64,000 nt of DNA, from positions 1-64,000 of the forward strand of contig JANXTA010000114.1 in assembly GCA_025356395.1 (NCBI GenBank), written 5' to 3'. The first letter of the stretch is position 1, and every line of letters starts with the position of its first letter. The notes under the pieces were generated by a model that worked only from the letters and a program-made list of their open reading frames with translations, had not been told where the DNA came from and ran no database searches. A program made the translations under genes and the position numbers. This DNA comes from Betaproteobacteria bacterium (lineage in GTDB: Bacteria > Pseudomonadota > Gammaproteobacteria > Burkholderiales > Burkholderiaceae_D). Shown here piece by piece: positions 31,947 to 40,956 of this stretch.

Positions 31947-32480
31947 TCAGGCCGCTCCGACCACAACACGGACGTGGGGTTCACCGAGCCGCAGGCCGAC
32001 GATGACGAGATCGCGTTCGATATCGTCCATCGAGGCGACGCGTGGCAGGGTTCCCCAGCGGGTGAAACCATGTCGTTCGAAGAGTTGCAGGCTAGGTTCG
32101 TTGTGGCCGAAGATGAAGCCCAGCAGCGTCTTGATGCCGAAGCCGGGTGCGAGCGCGATGGCGCGTTCCAGCAGCGTCCGGCCGAGGCCCTGGCGTCGCA
32201 CGGATTCGGCCAGATAAACGCTGACTTCGACGCTCGCACCGTAGGCGGGCCGACCGTAGAAGTCCGAGAAGCTGAGCCAGCCGACGATCTGCGACGCCGA
32301 CTCGGCGACCCACAACGGCCTGCGTTCGGCGTTGTGCGCGTGGAACCAGGCCAGCCGGCTCTCGACGCTGACCGACTCGAGGTCGGCCGTCACGCCCCGT
32401 CCGGGAATAGTCGCGTTGTAGATCGCCACGATCACCGGCAGGTCGGCTTCGACCGCGTCGCGGAAAACGATGTCGTTCAT
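31947..32480 (-). CDS. GNAT N-acetyltransferase (phosphinothricin acetyltransferase-like)
   Basis: RDAVEADLPVIVAIYNATIPGR; VYLAESVRRQGLGRTLLERAI. Confidence 0.88.
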   Translation of the reverse strand: MNDIVFRDAVEADLPVIVAIYNATIPGRGVTADLESVSVESRLAWFHAHNAERRPLWVAESASQIVGWLSFSDFYGRPAYGASVEVSVYLAESVRRQGLGRTLLERAIALAPGFGIKTLLGFIFGHNEPSLQLFERHGFTRWGTLPRVASMDDIERDLVIVGLRLGEPHVRVVVGAA

Positions 32481-32506
32481 CGGTGGTGGGTCGGCGGGGC
32501 CGACCC

Positions 32507-32878
32507 TCAGACAGTGTGGGTCGTCCGCGAGGACTTGATCGCTGCGCCGAGGATGTCCTCGATGCGCTTGCGGGCCACGCGACCGCCATCGTCGTCGGCG
32601 AAGTGCACGCCGATGCCCTGGGCCTTGTTGTTGTGCGCGCCCTGCGGCGTCACCCAGGCGACCTTGCCCGCCACCGGAAACTTGGCCGGGTCGTCCATCA
32701 GTGCCAGCAGCAGATAGACGTCGTCACCGATCGAGTACGGCCGACCGGTGGGCACGAAGATGCCGCCGTGCTTGAGGTAAGGCATCCAGGCCGCGTAGAG
32801 CGCGGCCTTTTCCTTGATGTTGAGCGACAGGACGCTCGGCCGGGCGACCGGCGTCTGGGGTTTCGAGTCCTCACTCAT
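32507..32878 (-). CDS. PilZ domain protein
   Basis: Between holB and tatD; GGIFVPTGRPYSIGDDVYLLLALMDDPAKFPVAGKVAWVTPQG. Confidence 0.85.
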   Translation of the reverse strand: MSEDSKPQTPVARPSVLSLNIKEKAALYAAWMPYLKHGGIFVPTGRPYSIGDDVYLLLALMDDPAKFPVAGKVAWVTPQGAHNNKAQGIGVHFADDDGGRVARKRIEDILGAAIKSSRTTHTV

Positions 32879-32918
32879 CGCGGCATCGGGTCGGGGCGTG
32901 AACAAAGAAGTATCGGGA

Positions 32919-33995
32919 TCAGGCCTTGGTCGGCGCCATCGCGTCCGCGTAGGCGGTCAGCAGGCTTTCTAGCACCAACCTCGTGTTCAACGGATGATCG
33001 ATCGTCCTGCGGACCGCATCGAGGCGCTGCCTGAGCCGCATCAACGCGTCGAGTCTTGCCGCTCCTGCGAGCTGCGCCAGCACTTTCGACTGCGCAGGAT
33101 GATAGCGTATCCGCCCTGCGAGACGCACCGTTATGCAGTCCGCCACCCACTGCTGCAGCCAGCGCAACAACGGTCCCGGCGGGGTCTTGCCGAATGCCTC
33201 GGCCATCGCCAGTGCCGCCTCGATGCCAGGCCGGGCCAGGAAGCCCAGGAACTCCCGGTGCGAAGCCAGAGCCTGTTCGTCTTCGGCGAAGACGAGCGCC
33301 GCGAGCGGGGCACCACCGGAAAGCGCCAGTGCCGCTTCAGGATCCGCCACCCCGCGTTCGGCGAGCCAACCCGCCGCGACCGGCAGGGCCGGCGTTGCCA
33401 CGAAGACCTTCTGGCAGCGCGAGAGCACGGTGGCGGGGATGCGGCCGAGGTGATCGGCGATCAGGATGAAGACCGTGTTCGGCGGCGGTTCCTCAAGCAT
33501 CTTCAGCAACGCGTTGGCCCCGATGTCGTTCACGGTCTCGAGCGGATACATCAGCACGACGCGCGCCCGGCCGCGATGGGTCGCGACCGACATGAAGCCA
33601 TGCAGCGCCCGGATCTGATCGACCCGGATCTCCTTGCTCGGTACCTTTTTCGATCGAGAACCCGTCCCTTCGGCGGGCTCGCCGGGTTCCGCCGCGTCAT
33701 CCGCCAGCTCAGCGCCTTCCGCGACCGCGAGGGCCTCGGGGATCACCTTGCGGAAGTCGGGATGGTTGCCCTGGTCGAACCACAGGCACGCCGAGCATTC
33801 GCCGCATCCGCCATGCGCCCGCAAGGCGGCGTCGGTCGATTCGCAGAGCAGGGCGCGGGCGTAGGCGACCCCGAGAGCGCGCTTGCCGATGCCCGCCTGG
33901 CCGTGCACGAGGATCGCGTGCGCCAAGTGAGCAGGATTGGCCATCAGCCGCAGCAGCTGCTCGATTAGCCAAGGAAAAAGAACTGTCAACTGCAT
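32919..33995 (-). CDS. holB: DNA polymerase III subunit delta'
   Basis: HAILVHGQAGIGKRALG; zinc cysteines CGECSACLWFDQGNHPDF; ANALLKMLEEPPPNTVFIL. Confidence 0.92.
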   Translation of the reverse strand: MQLTVLFPWLIEQLLRLMANPAHLAHAILVHGQAGIGKRALGVAYARALLCESTDAALRAHGGCGECSACLWFDQGNHPDFRKVIPEALAVAEGAELADDAAEPGEPAEGTGSRSKKVPSKEIRVDQIRALHGFMSVATHRGRARVVLMYPLETVNDIGANALLKMLEEPPPNTVFILIADHLGRIPATVLSRCQKVFVATPALPVAAGWLAERGVADPEAALALSGGAPLAALVFAEDEQALASHREFLGFLARPGIEAALAMAEAFGKTPPGPLLRWLQQWVADCITVRLAGRIRYHPAQSKVLAQLAGAARLDALMRLRQRLDAVRRTIDHPLNTRLVLESLLTAYADAMAPTKA

Positions 33996-34079
33996 AAGAA
34001 TCAATGATTTACAACATGATTTTGAGAATCGATGAGAAAACACCCCAGAATCAGTGTGAATTCAAGTAAATACCTCGTT

Positions 34080-34703
34080 TTAACAGATACTTGCAACTAT
34101 TTTCTCAAGCTCTTTACGAATTTCTGCAATACTTTTCACACTGTCGATAATCCGGAACCGATGCGGCTCGGCGCCCGCCATCCGCAGGTAGGCCGACCGC
34201 ACCCGCACGAAGAAGTCCCGAGCTTCACTTTCGAAGCGGTCCTTGTCCCGGGTGGCGTCCAGCCGCTGCTGCGCGATCTCCGGCGCGAGGTCGAAAAGCA
34301 CCGTCATCGACGGCTCCAGGTGGGGATGCACCCACGCCCGCAACGCCTCGATTTTCGCCGTCGCCAGTCCCCTGCCGCCGCCCTGATACGCGAAGGTCGC
34401 GTCGGTGAAACGATCGCAGACCACCCAGGCGCCTCGCGCCAAAGCGGGCTCGATGACCTCCGCCAGATGCTGTCGACGAACCGCGAACATCAGCAACGCT
34501 TCGGTTTCGAGATCCATCGGCTGGTGCAGGACCAACGCCCGCAGCGCTTCGCCGAGCGGCGTGCCGCCGGGCTCGCGGGTCAGCACGACCTCACCTCCGC
34601 AACGTTCGGCGAGCGTGGTCGCGAACCATTCCAGGTGCGTGCTCTTGCCGGCTCCGTCCACGCCCTCGAAGGTGATGAAGCGCGTCCCTGGCGCGGCTGT
34701 CAT
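34080..34703 (-). CDS. tmk: Thymidylate kinase
   Basis: [37 protein letters not shown]. Confidence 0.93.
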   Translation of the reverse strand: MTAAPGTRFITFEGVDGAGKSTHLEWFATTLAERCGGEVVLTREPGGTPLGEALRALVLHQPMDLETEALLMFAVRRQHLAEVIEPALARGAWVVCDRFTDATFAYQGGGRGLATAKIEALRAWVHPHLEPSMTVLFDLAPEIAQQRLDATRDKDRFESEARDFFVRVRSAYLRMAGAEPHRFRIIDSVKSIAEIRKELEKIVASIC

Positions 34704-35719
34704 GGTCGGTTCCGCGGCGCGAGGCCCCGCTGGTAGCGTTCGACCGCACGATTGTGGTCGCCAAGCTTGTCCGAAAACTGGCTGCTGCCGTCGCCCCGCG
34801 CGACGAAGTACAGCGCGTCGCTGCGCGGCGGGTTGACCACGGCCGCCAGCGCGGCGACGCCGACCAGCGCGATCGGCGTCGGGGGCAGGCCCGGCCGGAC
34901 GTAGGTGTTGTACGGCGTGTCGGCGGTGAGATCCGTCTTGCGAAGGTTGCCGTCGAAGCGCGTGCCCAGGCCGTAGATCACCGTCGGGTCGGTCTGCAGC
35001 AGCATCCCGCGCCGCAGCCGGTTGATGAACACCGCCGCCACCTGCGGCCGGTCCTCCGGTCGCCCCGTCTCCTTCTCGACCACCGAAGCCAGCGTCAACG
35101 CCTCGTAGGGCGTGGCCAGCGGCAGGTCGGGTGCCCGCGAGGCCCAGGCGTCAGCCAGGCGCTTCTGCATCGCGCGGTAGGCGCGCTTGTAGACCTCTAG
35201 GTCGGTGGTGCCGCGCGTGAACAGATAGGTATCGGGGAAGAAGCGGCCTTCGGGCAGGCCCGGCTCGGCGCCGACGGCAGCCATCAACTGCGTGTCGCCG
35301 AGCGCCTGGACCGTCTGCTTCAGGCCCGGTTGATTCGCGATTGCGCCGCGCATCTGCGCAAAGGTCCAGCCTTCGGGGATCACGAGCGCGATCCGCACCA
35401 CGTCGCCGGACTCCATCTTGTCGAGCAGCGTCTCGGGCGTGAGCGATGGGGCCAACGCGTAGGTTCCGGCCTGCAGGCGCGTGGACCGGCGCTCGATCCG
35501 CGCGAGCGCGGCGAACAGCATCGGCTGCAGCGGGATGCCCGCGGCCTCGACCTGCGCGCCGATCGAACGGACGGACGACCCGGGTGCGATGGTCACCTCG
35601 ATGGGAACACTCCGGGTGGCGTCGGGACCGAGGGTCCGGTGCGCCCACCAGTACAGTCCGTACCCGGAAACCGCGCCGACGAGCAGCAGCAGGACGAACA
35701 GGCGTGCGATGGATTTCAA
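34700..35719 (-). CDS. mltG: Endolytic transglycosylase MltG
   Basis: [57 protein letters not shown]. Start uncertain. Confidence 0.92.
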   Translation of the reverse strand: MKSIARLFVLLLLVGAVSGYGLYWWAHRTLGPDATRSVPIEVTIAPGSSVRSIGAQVEAAGIPLQPMLFAALARIERRSTRLQAGTYALAPSLTPETLLDKMESGDVVRIALVIPEGWTFAQMRGAIANQPGLKQTVQALGDTQLMAAVGAEPGLPEGRFFPDTYLFTRGTTDLEVYKRAYRAMQKRLADAWASRAPDLPLATPYEALTLASVVEKETGRPEDRPQVAAVFINRLRRGMLLQTDPTVIYGLGTRFDGNLRKTDLTADTPYNTYVRPGLPPTPIALVGVAALAAVVNPPRSDALYFVARGDGSSQFSDKLGDHNRAVERYQRGLAPRNRP

Positions 35720-35810
35720 CGGCGAACGGGGACGGATCTGGAGGGCGTTTATGATAACCGTCGCCCTGCCCCCTTCAGCGACCGCGACCCGTACGCTCGC
35801 CACCCTCCCC

Positions 35811-36719
35811 ATGAACAAAACGCCCACCCTCGCGTTGCAAACGCTCGATCACCTGTCGCTGCTGATCGTGAGCGGCCCCGACGCGCGCACCTTCCTCAAC
35901 AGCCAGCTGACGCGCAACGTGCCGACGGATGCGACGGCCTCGCTGTACGGCTACTGCTCGCCCAAGGGCCGGCTGCTCGCTGACGGCGTGCTCTGGGCCC
36001 ATGGCGATGCGGTCTCGCTGGTCCTCGCGCGCGACCTCGCTGCGGCCATCGCCAAGCGCCTGCGGATGTACGTGCTGCGCGCGAAGGTCACGATCGAGGA
36101 CGTCTCCGCATCGCAGCCGCTCGCAGGCCTAGTCGATCCGGCATCGGCGCCGGCGATGGAATCGTGGACCGCCCAGCACATCGACGCCGTGACGTGGGTC
36201 CGCTATCCCGATGTCGGCACGCGCCGACGTTACCTGCGCATCGGTGCCGGCGAGGGGGGCATCGAGGCGACGACGTGGCGCTGGCTCGACCTGCAGGCCG
36301 GCCTGCCGCGCATCGAGGTCGCGACGCAGGACCGCTTCGTGCCCCAGATGCTCAATCTCGAAGCGCTGGGCGCGGTGGACTTCAGGAAGGGATGCTTTCC
36401 CGGCCAGGAGATCGTCGCGCGCAGCCAATACCTGGGCAAGCTGAAACGCCGCATGACACTGGCCTCGCTCGATGCCTTGGCCGCGGTGCCCCTGCCGGGC
36501 ACCGACGTGTGGTTGCCGGGCGAGCGTGAAGCGTCCGGCCTCGTGGTCAACGCGGAACGCGGTCCGGATGGCCGGATCGCGCTGCTTGCCGAGTTGCCGC
36601 TGGCATTGTTCGCATCGACCGCGCTGCGGGTCGGTTCGGCGGATGGACCGCTGCTCACGATCGAGCCGCTGCCCTACGACCTGCCCGACAACGAGGTGTT
36701 CGTCCGACCGAAGCTGTGA
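35811..36719 (+). CDS. ygfZ: YgfZ/GcvT folate-binding protein
   Basis: FLNSQLTRNVPTD; signature DFRKGCFPGQEIVARSQYLGKLKRR. Confidence 0.92.
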   Translation: MNKTPTLALQTLDHLSLLIVSGPDARTFLNSQLTRNVPTDATASLYGYCSPKGRLLADGVLWAHGDAVSLVLARDLAAAIAKRLRMYVLRAKVTIEDVSASQPLAGLVDPASAPAMESWTAQHIDAVTWVRYPDVGTRRRYLRIGAGEGGIEATTWRWLDLQAGLPRIEVATQDRFVPQMLNLEALGAVDFRKGCFPGQEIVARSQYLGKLKRRMTLASLDALAAVPLPGTDVWLPGEREASGLVVNAERGPDGRIALLAELPLALFASTALRVGSADGPLLTIEPLPYDLPDNEVFVRPKL

Positions 36720-36988
36720 ACGTGTACGTCTACTACGACGTGCCGCCGGCATCGACCGAGGTCACGGCCCAGCGGGTCCGCGCCATGCAGGCGACGCTGG
36801 GCGATATGGCGACGCGCATCGACCTGCTGCGACGACCCGAGGCCAAGCCGGACGCGCAGACCTGGATGGAGGTCTACGAAGACGTCACGACGGACTTCGA
36901 GCAGCGACTCGTCGAAGCCGTCGCAGCACACGGCCTCGCGGCGCTGTGCGGTCCCCGACACATCGAACGGTTCGTCCCTTGTGTCTGA
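36716..36988 (+). CDS. DUF4936 family protein
   Basis: NVYVYYDVPPASTEVTAQRVRAMQ...RRPEAKPDAQTWMEVYEDV. Confidence 0.8.
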   Translation: MNVYVYYDVPPASTEVTAQRVRAMQATLGDMATRIDLLRRPEAKPDAQTWMEVYEDVTTDFEQRLVEAVAAHGLAALCGPRHIERFVPCV

Positions 36989-37749
36989 TCGCGTTCGCCT
37001 GGCAGGCCCATGCCGACTACCCGCTCGTGGTGGCCGGCAATCGCGACGAGTTCTTCGCGCGACCGACCGCTCCCGCCGACTGGTGGGCCGACGCGCCGAT
37101 GCTCGCGGGACGCGACCTTCGCGCCGGCGGCACCTGGATGGGCGTCACGCGCGCCGGGCGATTCGCGGCGCTGACCAACTACCGCGACCCCGCGTCCCAA
37201 CGCGCCGATGCGCCGTCTCGTGGCTCGCTGGTCGGCGACTTCCTGACCCGCGCGGCGACGCCGTCGGTGGCACTCGAGAGCCTCGCGTCCGATGCCCCAC
37301 GCTTCAATGGCTTCAACCTGATGGCTGCCCAATGGACCGGCGAGAAGACCGGCCTGTGGATCGTGTCGGGATCCGAGGTGAACGCGATCGAGCCCGGCGT
37401 GCACGCGTTGTCGAATGCGCGACTCGACACGCCGTGGCCGAAGGTCGACTTCGCGATCGAGCGCACGCGTGTGGCGCTGGCTTCCACGACCGATCGCGAC
37501 GGGTTGATCGATCGGCTGTCCGCGATGCTCGACGACCGCACCATCGCGGCCGACGCGCTGCTGCCGCGCACCGGCATCGCGCTCGACACGGAACGCGCGC
37601 TCTCCGCGCCGTTCATCCGCATGCCCGGCTACGGCACCCGGGCATCGACGGTGCTGATCGTCGATCGCACGGGCCATGCGACCTTCATCGAGCGACGCTG
37701 CGAACCGGACGAGCCGATCGACGAGCGTCGCTTCGACTTCAACACCTAG
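36979..37749 (+). CDS. NRDE (TANGO2-like) family protein
   Basis: MCLIAFAW...PLVVAGNRDEFFARPTAPADWWADAPMLAGRDLRAGGTWMGVTRAGRFAALTNYRDP; TTG start. Confidence 0.9.
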   Translation: MCLIAFAWQAHADYPLVVAGNRDEFFARPTAPADWWADAPMLAGRDLRAGGTWMGVTRAGRFAALTNYRDPASQRADAPSRGSLVGDFLTRAATPSVALESLASDAPRFNGFNLMAAQWTGEKTGLWIVSGSEVNAIEPGVHALSNARLDTPWPKVDFAIERTRVALASTTDRDGLIDRLSAMLDDRTIAADALLPRTGIALDTERALSAPFIRMPGYGTRASTVLIVDRTGHATFIERRCEPDEPIDERRFDFNT

Positions 37750-39905
37750 CGCAGCTCACGACCCATGAAGGTGAACTCCAGCGCCTGCATGCGGGCCTGC
37801 TGGATGTTGTTCGCCGCGCCGGCATGGCCGCCTTCGGTGTTCTCGTAGTACAGCAGGTCGTGCTTCTGCTCGAGCATCTTCGCCGCCATCTTGCGGGCGT
37901 GTCCGGGATGGACACGGTCGTCGCGCGTCGACGTCGTGAACAAGAAGCGCGGGTACTTCTTGTCCGCGAACACATTCTGGTACGGCGAATACTTCGAGAT
38001 GTAGGCCCACTCTTCCGCGATGTCGGGGTTGCCGTATTCGCCCATCCACGACGCGCCGGCCAGCAGCTTGTTGTAGCGGCGCATGTCGAGCAGCGGCACC
38101 TGGCAGACCACGGCCTTGAACAGGTCGGGCCGCTGCATCGCGACCGCACCGACCAGCAGGCCGCCGTTGCTGCCGCCCATGATGCCGAGGTGCGCGGGTG
38201 ACGTGATGCGCTGCTTGATCAGGTCCTGCGCGACCGCGATGAAATCGTCGAACGCGCGTTGATGGTTCACCTTCAGCGCGGCGTTGTGCCACTCGGCGCC
38301 GAACTCGCCCCCGCCACGAATGCCGGCCACGACGTACACGCCGCCACGCTCGATCCACGCCGCGCCGCTGCCCGCGCTGTAGGCCCGTGGCAGCAGCGAG
38401 ATCTCGAAACCGCCGTAGCCGTAGAGGATGGTCGGCGCGCGACCGTCGGGCTGGTACCCCTTTGGCATGACGACGACATAAGGAACGCGCGTCCCGTCGG
38501 CGGAGATCGCTTCGCGCTGGTCGACCGTCATGCCGCTCGCATCGAAGAACGACGGCAGAGCCTTCAGCGCCTCGCGCTGGTCGGAGCCCACGCTGGCCAG
38601 TGCGAGCGTGGTCGGCTGCAATGCATTGCTGAGCGACACGAAATAATCGTCGCTGGCGTCGCTGTCGACCGCGCCGAGCCCGATGGTGCCGTCGCGCGGC
38701 AGGTCGACCGGACGGCTGGCCCATCGGCCGTCGCGCAGCGTCCACTCGGCGACGTGGTTCTGCACCTCGAACATCTCGTTGATGAGCAGATGATTCAGCG
38801 TGCCGGCCGACTGCCCGAGCGACTTCCGCGGGCCCGGCGTGTACAGCATCGTGAAGTCGCGAGCACCCGCGAGGAATCGCGTGAAGTCGATCGCGAGCAT
38901 CGCACCGGCACCGTAGGCCGTCGTCGTGCCGCGCGATCCGGCCGGCCAGTCCTTGCGCAGCGTGACCAGCAACTGGTCGCGCCAGAGGCTCACCTCCACG
39001 TCCTCGGGCAGGTCGAGTTTCACGAGTTGGTCGCGCCCGTCCTTCGTCGTCAGGTAGAAAGTTTCGCTGGTGTAGAAGGTCAGGCCGCGACGAATCAGCG
39101 CGCGATTGACGACGGTGTCGCCGATGTGCAGAGGACGCTGGCTCGCCTCGATGCTGATGTCGGTCTTCTGACCCGCCAGGATCTCCTCGGCCGCCGACAG
39201 CGGCGTGCCGCGAGTCCAGCGCTTGACGATGCGCGGATAGCCCGAGTCGGTCAGCGTGTCCGGGCCGAAGTCGGTCCGCACGAAGACGTGGTCGGCGTCG
39301 ATCCACGACAGGCTGCCCTTCGCTTCGGGCAGATAGAAGCCGCCGTCAGCGGGTGCGACGAAGGTCCGTTTCGGTAGGTCGAACTCACGCGACACGGTCG
39401 CATCGCCACCGCCTCGCGAGAGGTACACGATGCAGCGCGCGTAGTCGGGATAACGGCAGGTCCAGCCTTTCCAGACCCAGTTCTCCTGATCGGCAGCCGC
39501 CAGCGCGTCGACGTCGATCACGGTCTCCCACGCTGGCGCGGGCTTGCGGTACTCGTCGAGTGTCGTGCGCCGCATGATGCCGCGCACGTGTTCGGCGTCG
39601 CGCCAGAAGTTGTAGTACCAGTCGCCGACTTTCTGCACGGCGGGGATGCGCTGATTCGAGTCGAGGATGCCGAGCAGACGCTGATACAGCGGGTCGTAGC
39701 CGGCGTCGCCCTGCAGTTCCTTCTTCGACACCGCGTTGCGGGCCTCGACCCAGGCAGTCGACTTCGCGCCGTCGACGTCTTCCAGATAGAGATAGGGGTC
39801 GTCTGCGACTGCGCTGGTTTCTGCGGCCATGGCGGGGATCGGAAGGCTGGTGAATGAAAGGACGAGCAACAGCGAAGGCAAGGCCGCGAAGCGGTGGAGG
39901 CTCAT
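37746..39905 (-). CDS. Prolyl oligopeptidase family serine peptidase
   Basis: DDPYLYLEDVDGAKSTAWVEARNAVS; GIMGGSNGGLLVGAVAMQRPDLFKAVV; ENTEGGHAGAANN. Confidence 0.93.
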   Translation of the reverse strand: MSLHRFAALPSLLLVLSFTSLPIPAMAAETSAVADDPYLYLEDVDGAKSTAWVEARNAVSKKELQGDAGYDPLYQRLLGILDSNQRIPAVQKVGDWYYNFWRDAEHVRGIMRRTTLDEYRKPAPAWETVIDVDALAAADQENWVWKGWTCRYPDYARCIVYLSRGGGDATVSREFDLPKRTFVAPADGGFYLPEAKGSLSWIDADHVFVRTDFGPDTLTDSGYPRIVKRWTRGTPLSAAEEILAGQKTDISIEASQRPLHIGDTVVNRALIRRGLTFYTSETFYLTTKDGRDQLVKLDLPEDVEVSLWRDQLLVTLRKDWPAGSRGTTTAYGAGAMLAIDFTRFLAGARDFTMLYTPGPRKSLGQSAGTLNHLLINEMFEVQNHVAEWTLRDGRWASRPVDLPRDGTIGLGAVDSDASDDYFVSLSNALQPTTLALASVGSDQREALKALPSFFDASGMTVDQREAISADGTRVPYVVVMPKGYQPDGRAPTILYGYGGFEISLLPRAYSAGSGAAWIERGGVYVVAGIRGGGEFGAEWHNAALKVNHQRAFDDFIAVAQDLIKQRITSPAHLGIMGGSNGGLLVGAVAMQRPDLFKAVVCQVPLLDMRRYNKLLAGASWMGEYGNPDIAEEWAYISKYSPYQNVFADKKYPRFLFTTSTRDDRVHPGHARKMAAKMLEQKHDLLYYENTEGGHAGAANNIQQARMQALEFTFMGRELR

Positions 39906-40665
39906 GAAGTCTTCTCGAGGGTTCGATCGTTGAGAGGGGAGCTGGTGGCCGGTCCTGCGAAGGCGGACCGCAGCATATCGGCAAGATCTCGATGTGCGTC
40001 GCGGTCGGCTCGATGCGGGACGTACTGGTCGAAGAACCAGGCGATGGTCGTGGCGTCGAGCAGGTAGCCCTCGGTGACGGCGTGTCGTCGTCGCGCTTCG
40101 TGCCCGGATAGAGCAGCAGTTGCAGGACGCAGGCGATGCCTTCGTCGCGCGCACGGATCGCCGTGACCGCGGCCAGCGTGCCGCCCGCGCTGTCGCCGCC
40201 GATCGCGAGGCGCGCCCGGTCGACCCCGAGCGCGTCGGCATGTTCGACGAGCCAGCGCAGCGCGTCGTGGGCATCGTCGGCGACTGTGGCGAAGCGATGC
40301 TCGGGTGCGAGTCGAAAGTCGACCGACGCCACGAGGCAGGGCATGTCGTGCGCGAGCATCCGACAGACCGGATCGTGCGTGTCGATGCTGCCGATCGTGA
40401 AGCCGCCGCCATAGAAATACAGCAGCGTCGGCAGCGGCTCGTCGTCGATCGTGGCCGCGTAGAGGCGGACGCGCACGTCCGCCTGGTCGCGGGTCCGGCA
40501 GGCATGCTCGGTGACCCGCGCGAGGACCTGTGGCGCGATCTCGAGGACGCAAGAAGCCTTGCGATAGTCGAGTCGCACCTGGGCGGGCGACATCGATTGG
40601 AACGGCGGCCGGTCGGCGCGACGGACACGGTCGAGCAGGGTCGCGATTTCGGGATCGAGCGGCAT
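39902..40665 (-). pseudogene. HSL-type alpha/beta hydrolase (esterase), frameshifted and internally shortened
   Basis: YFYGGGFTIGS, RLAPEHRF, GGDSAGGTLAAV present. One-nt shift near 40083 (GTKRDDDTP|VTEGYLLDATTIAWFFDQYVPHRADRD). C-terminal catalytic Asp/His region missing before AHRDLADMLRSAF. Confidence 0.75.
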
Positions 40666-40746
40666 GGTCGGGTCGGCGAGAAGCGGCGGAGTCTAGCACC
40701 GGCCCTCGCGGCCATCGGCCCGCGCGCAGCGGGCGCGATTCACGAC

Positions 40747-40763
40747 GGGCATGCCTCTTGCAA
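40747..40763 (+). promoter_or_regulatory. Candidate sigma-54 promoter for cyanate operon
   Basis: gGGCATGCCTCTTGCAa: GG(40748-9)-N10-GC(40760-1), near TGGCACGNNNNTTGCW. Confidence 0.45.
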
Positions 40764-40870
40764 TAACGGGACAGTCGACACGGTCGACGATGATGGGCTG
40801 TGGTCCGGGACCCCGTGCGCACCTCGCGCCGGCTCCGCACCACCGCCCCCATCGAACCCGCGCCGCCCCG

Positions 40871-40904
40871 ATGTCGACACTGGGTTGCGACCCTTTGTCG
40901 ACAT
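40871..40904. promoter_or_regulatory. Perfect 9-bp inverted repeat ATGTCGACA-N16-TGTCGACAT, possible operator
   Basis: Direct reading, 53 bp upstream of the transporter start. Two further GTCGAC sites at 40774 and 40783. Confidence 0.5.
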
Positions 40905-40956
40905 TTTGGTGCACGACGATCCACGCCGACCTTCCCAACCTCTTTCCGGAGATTTC

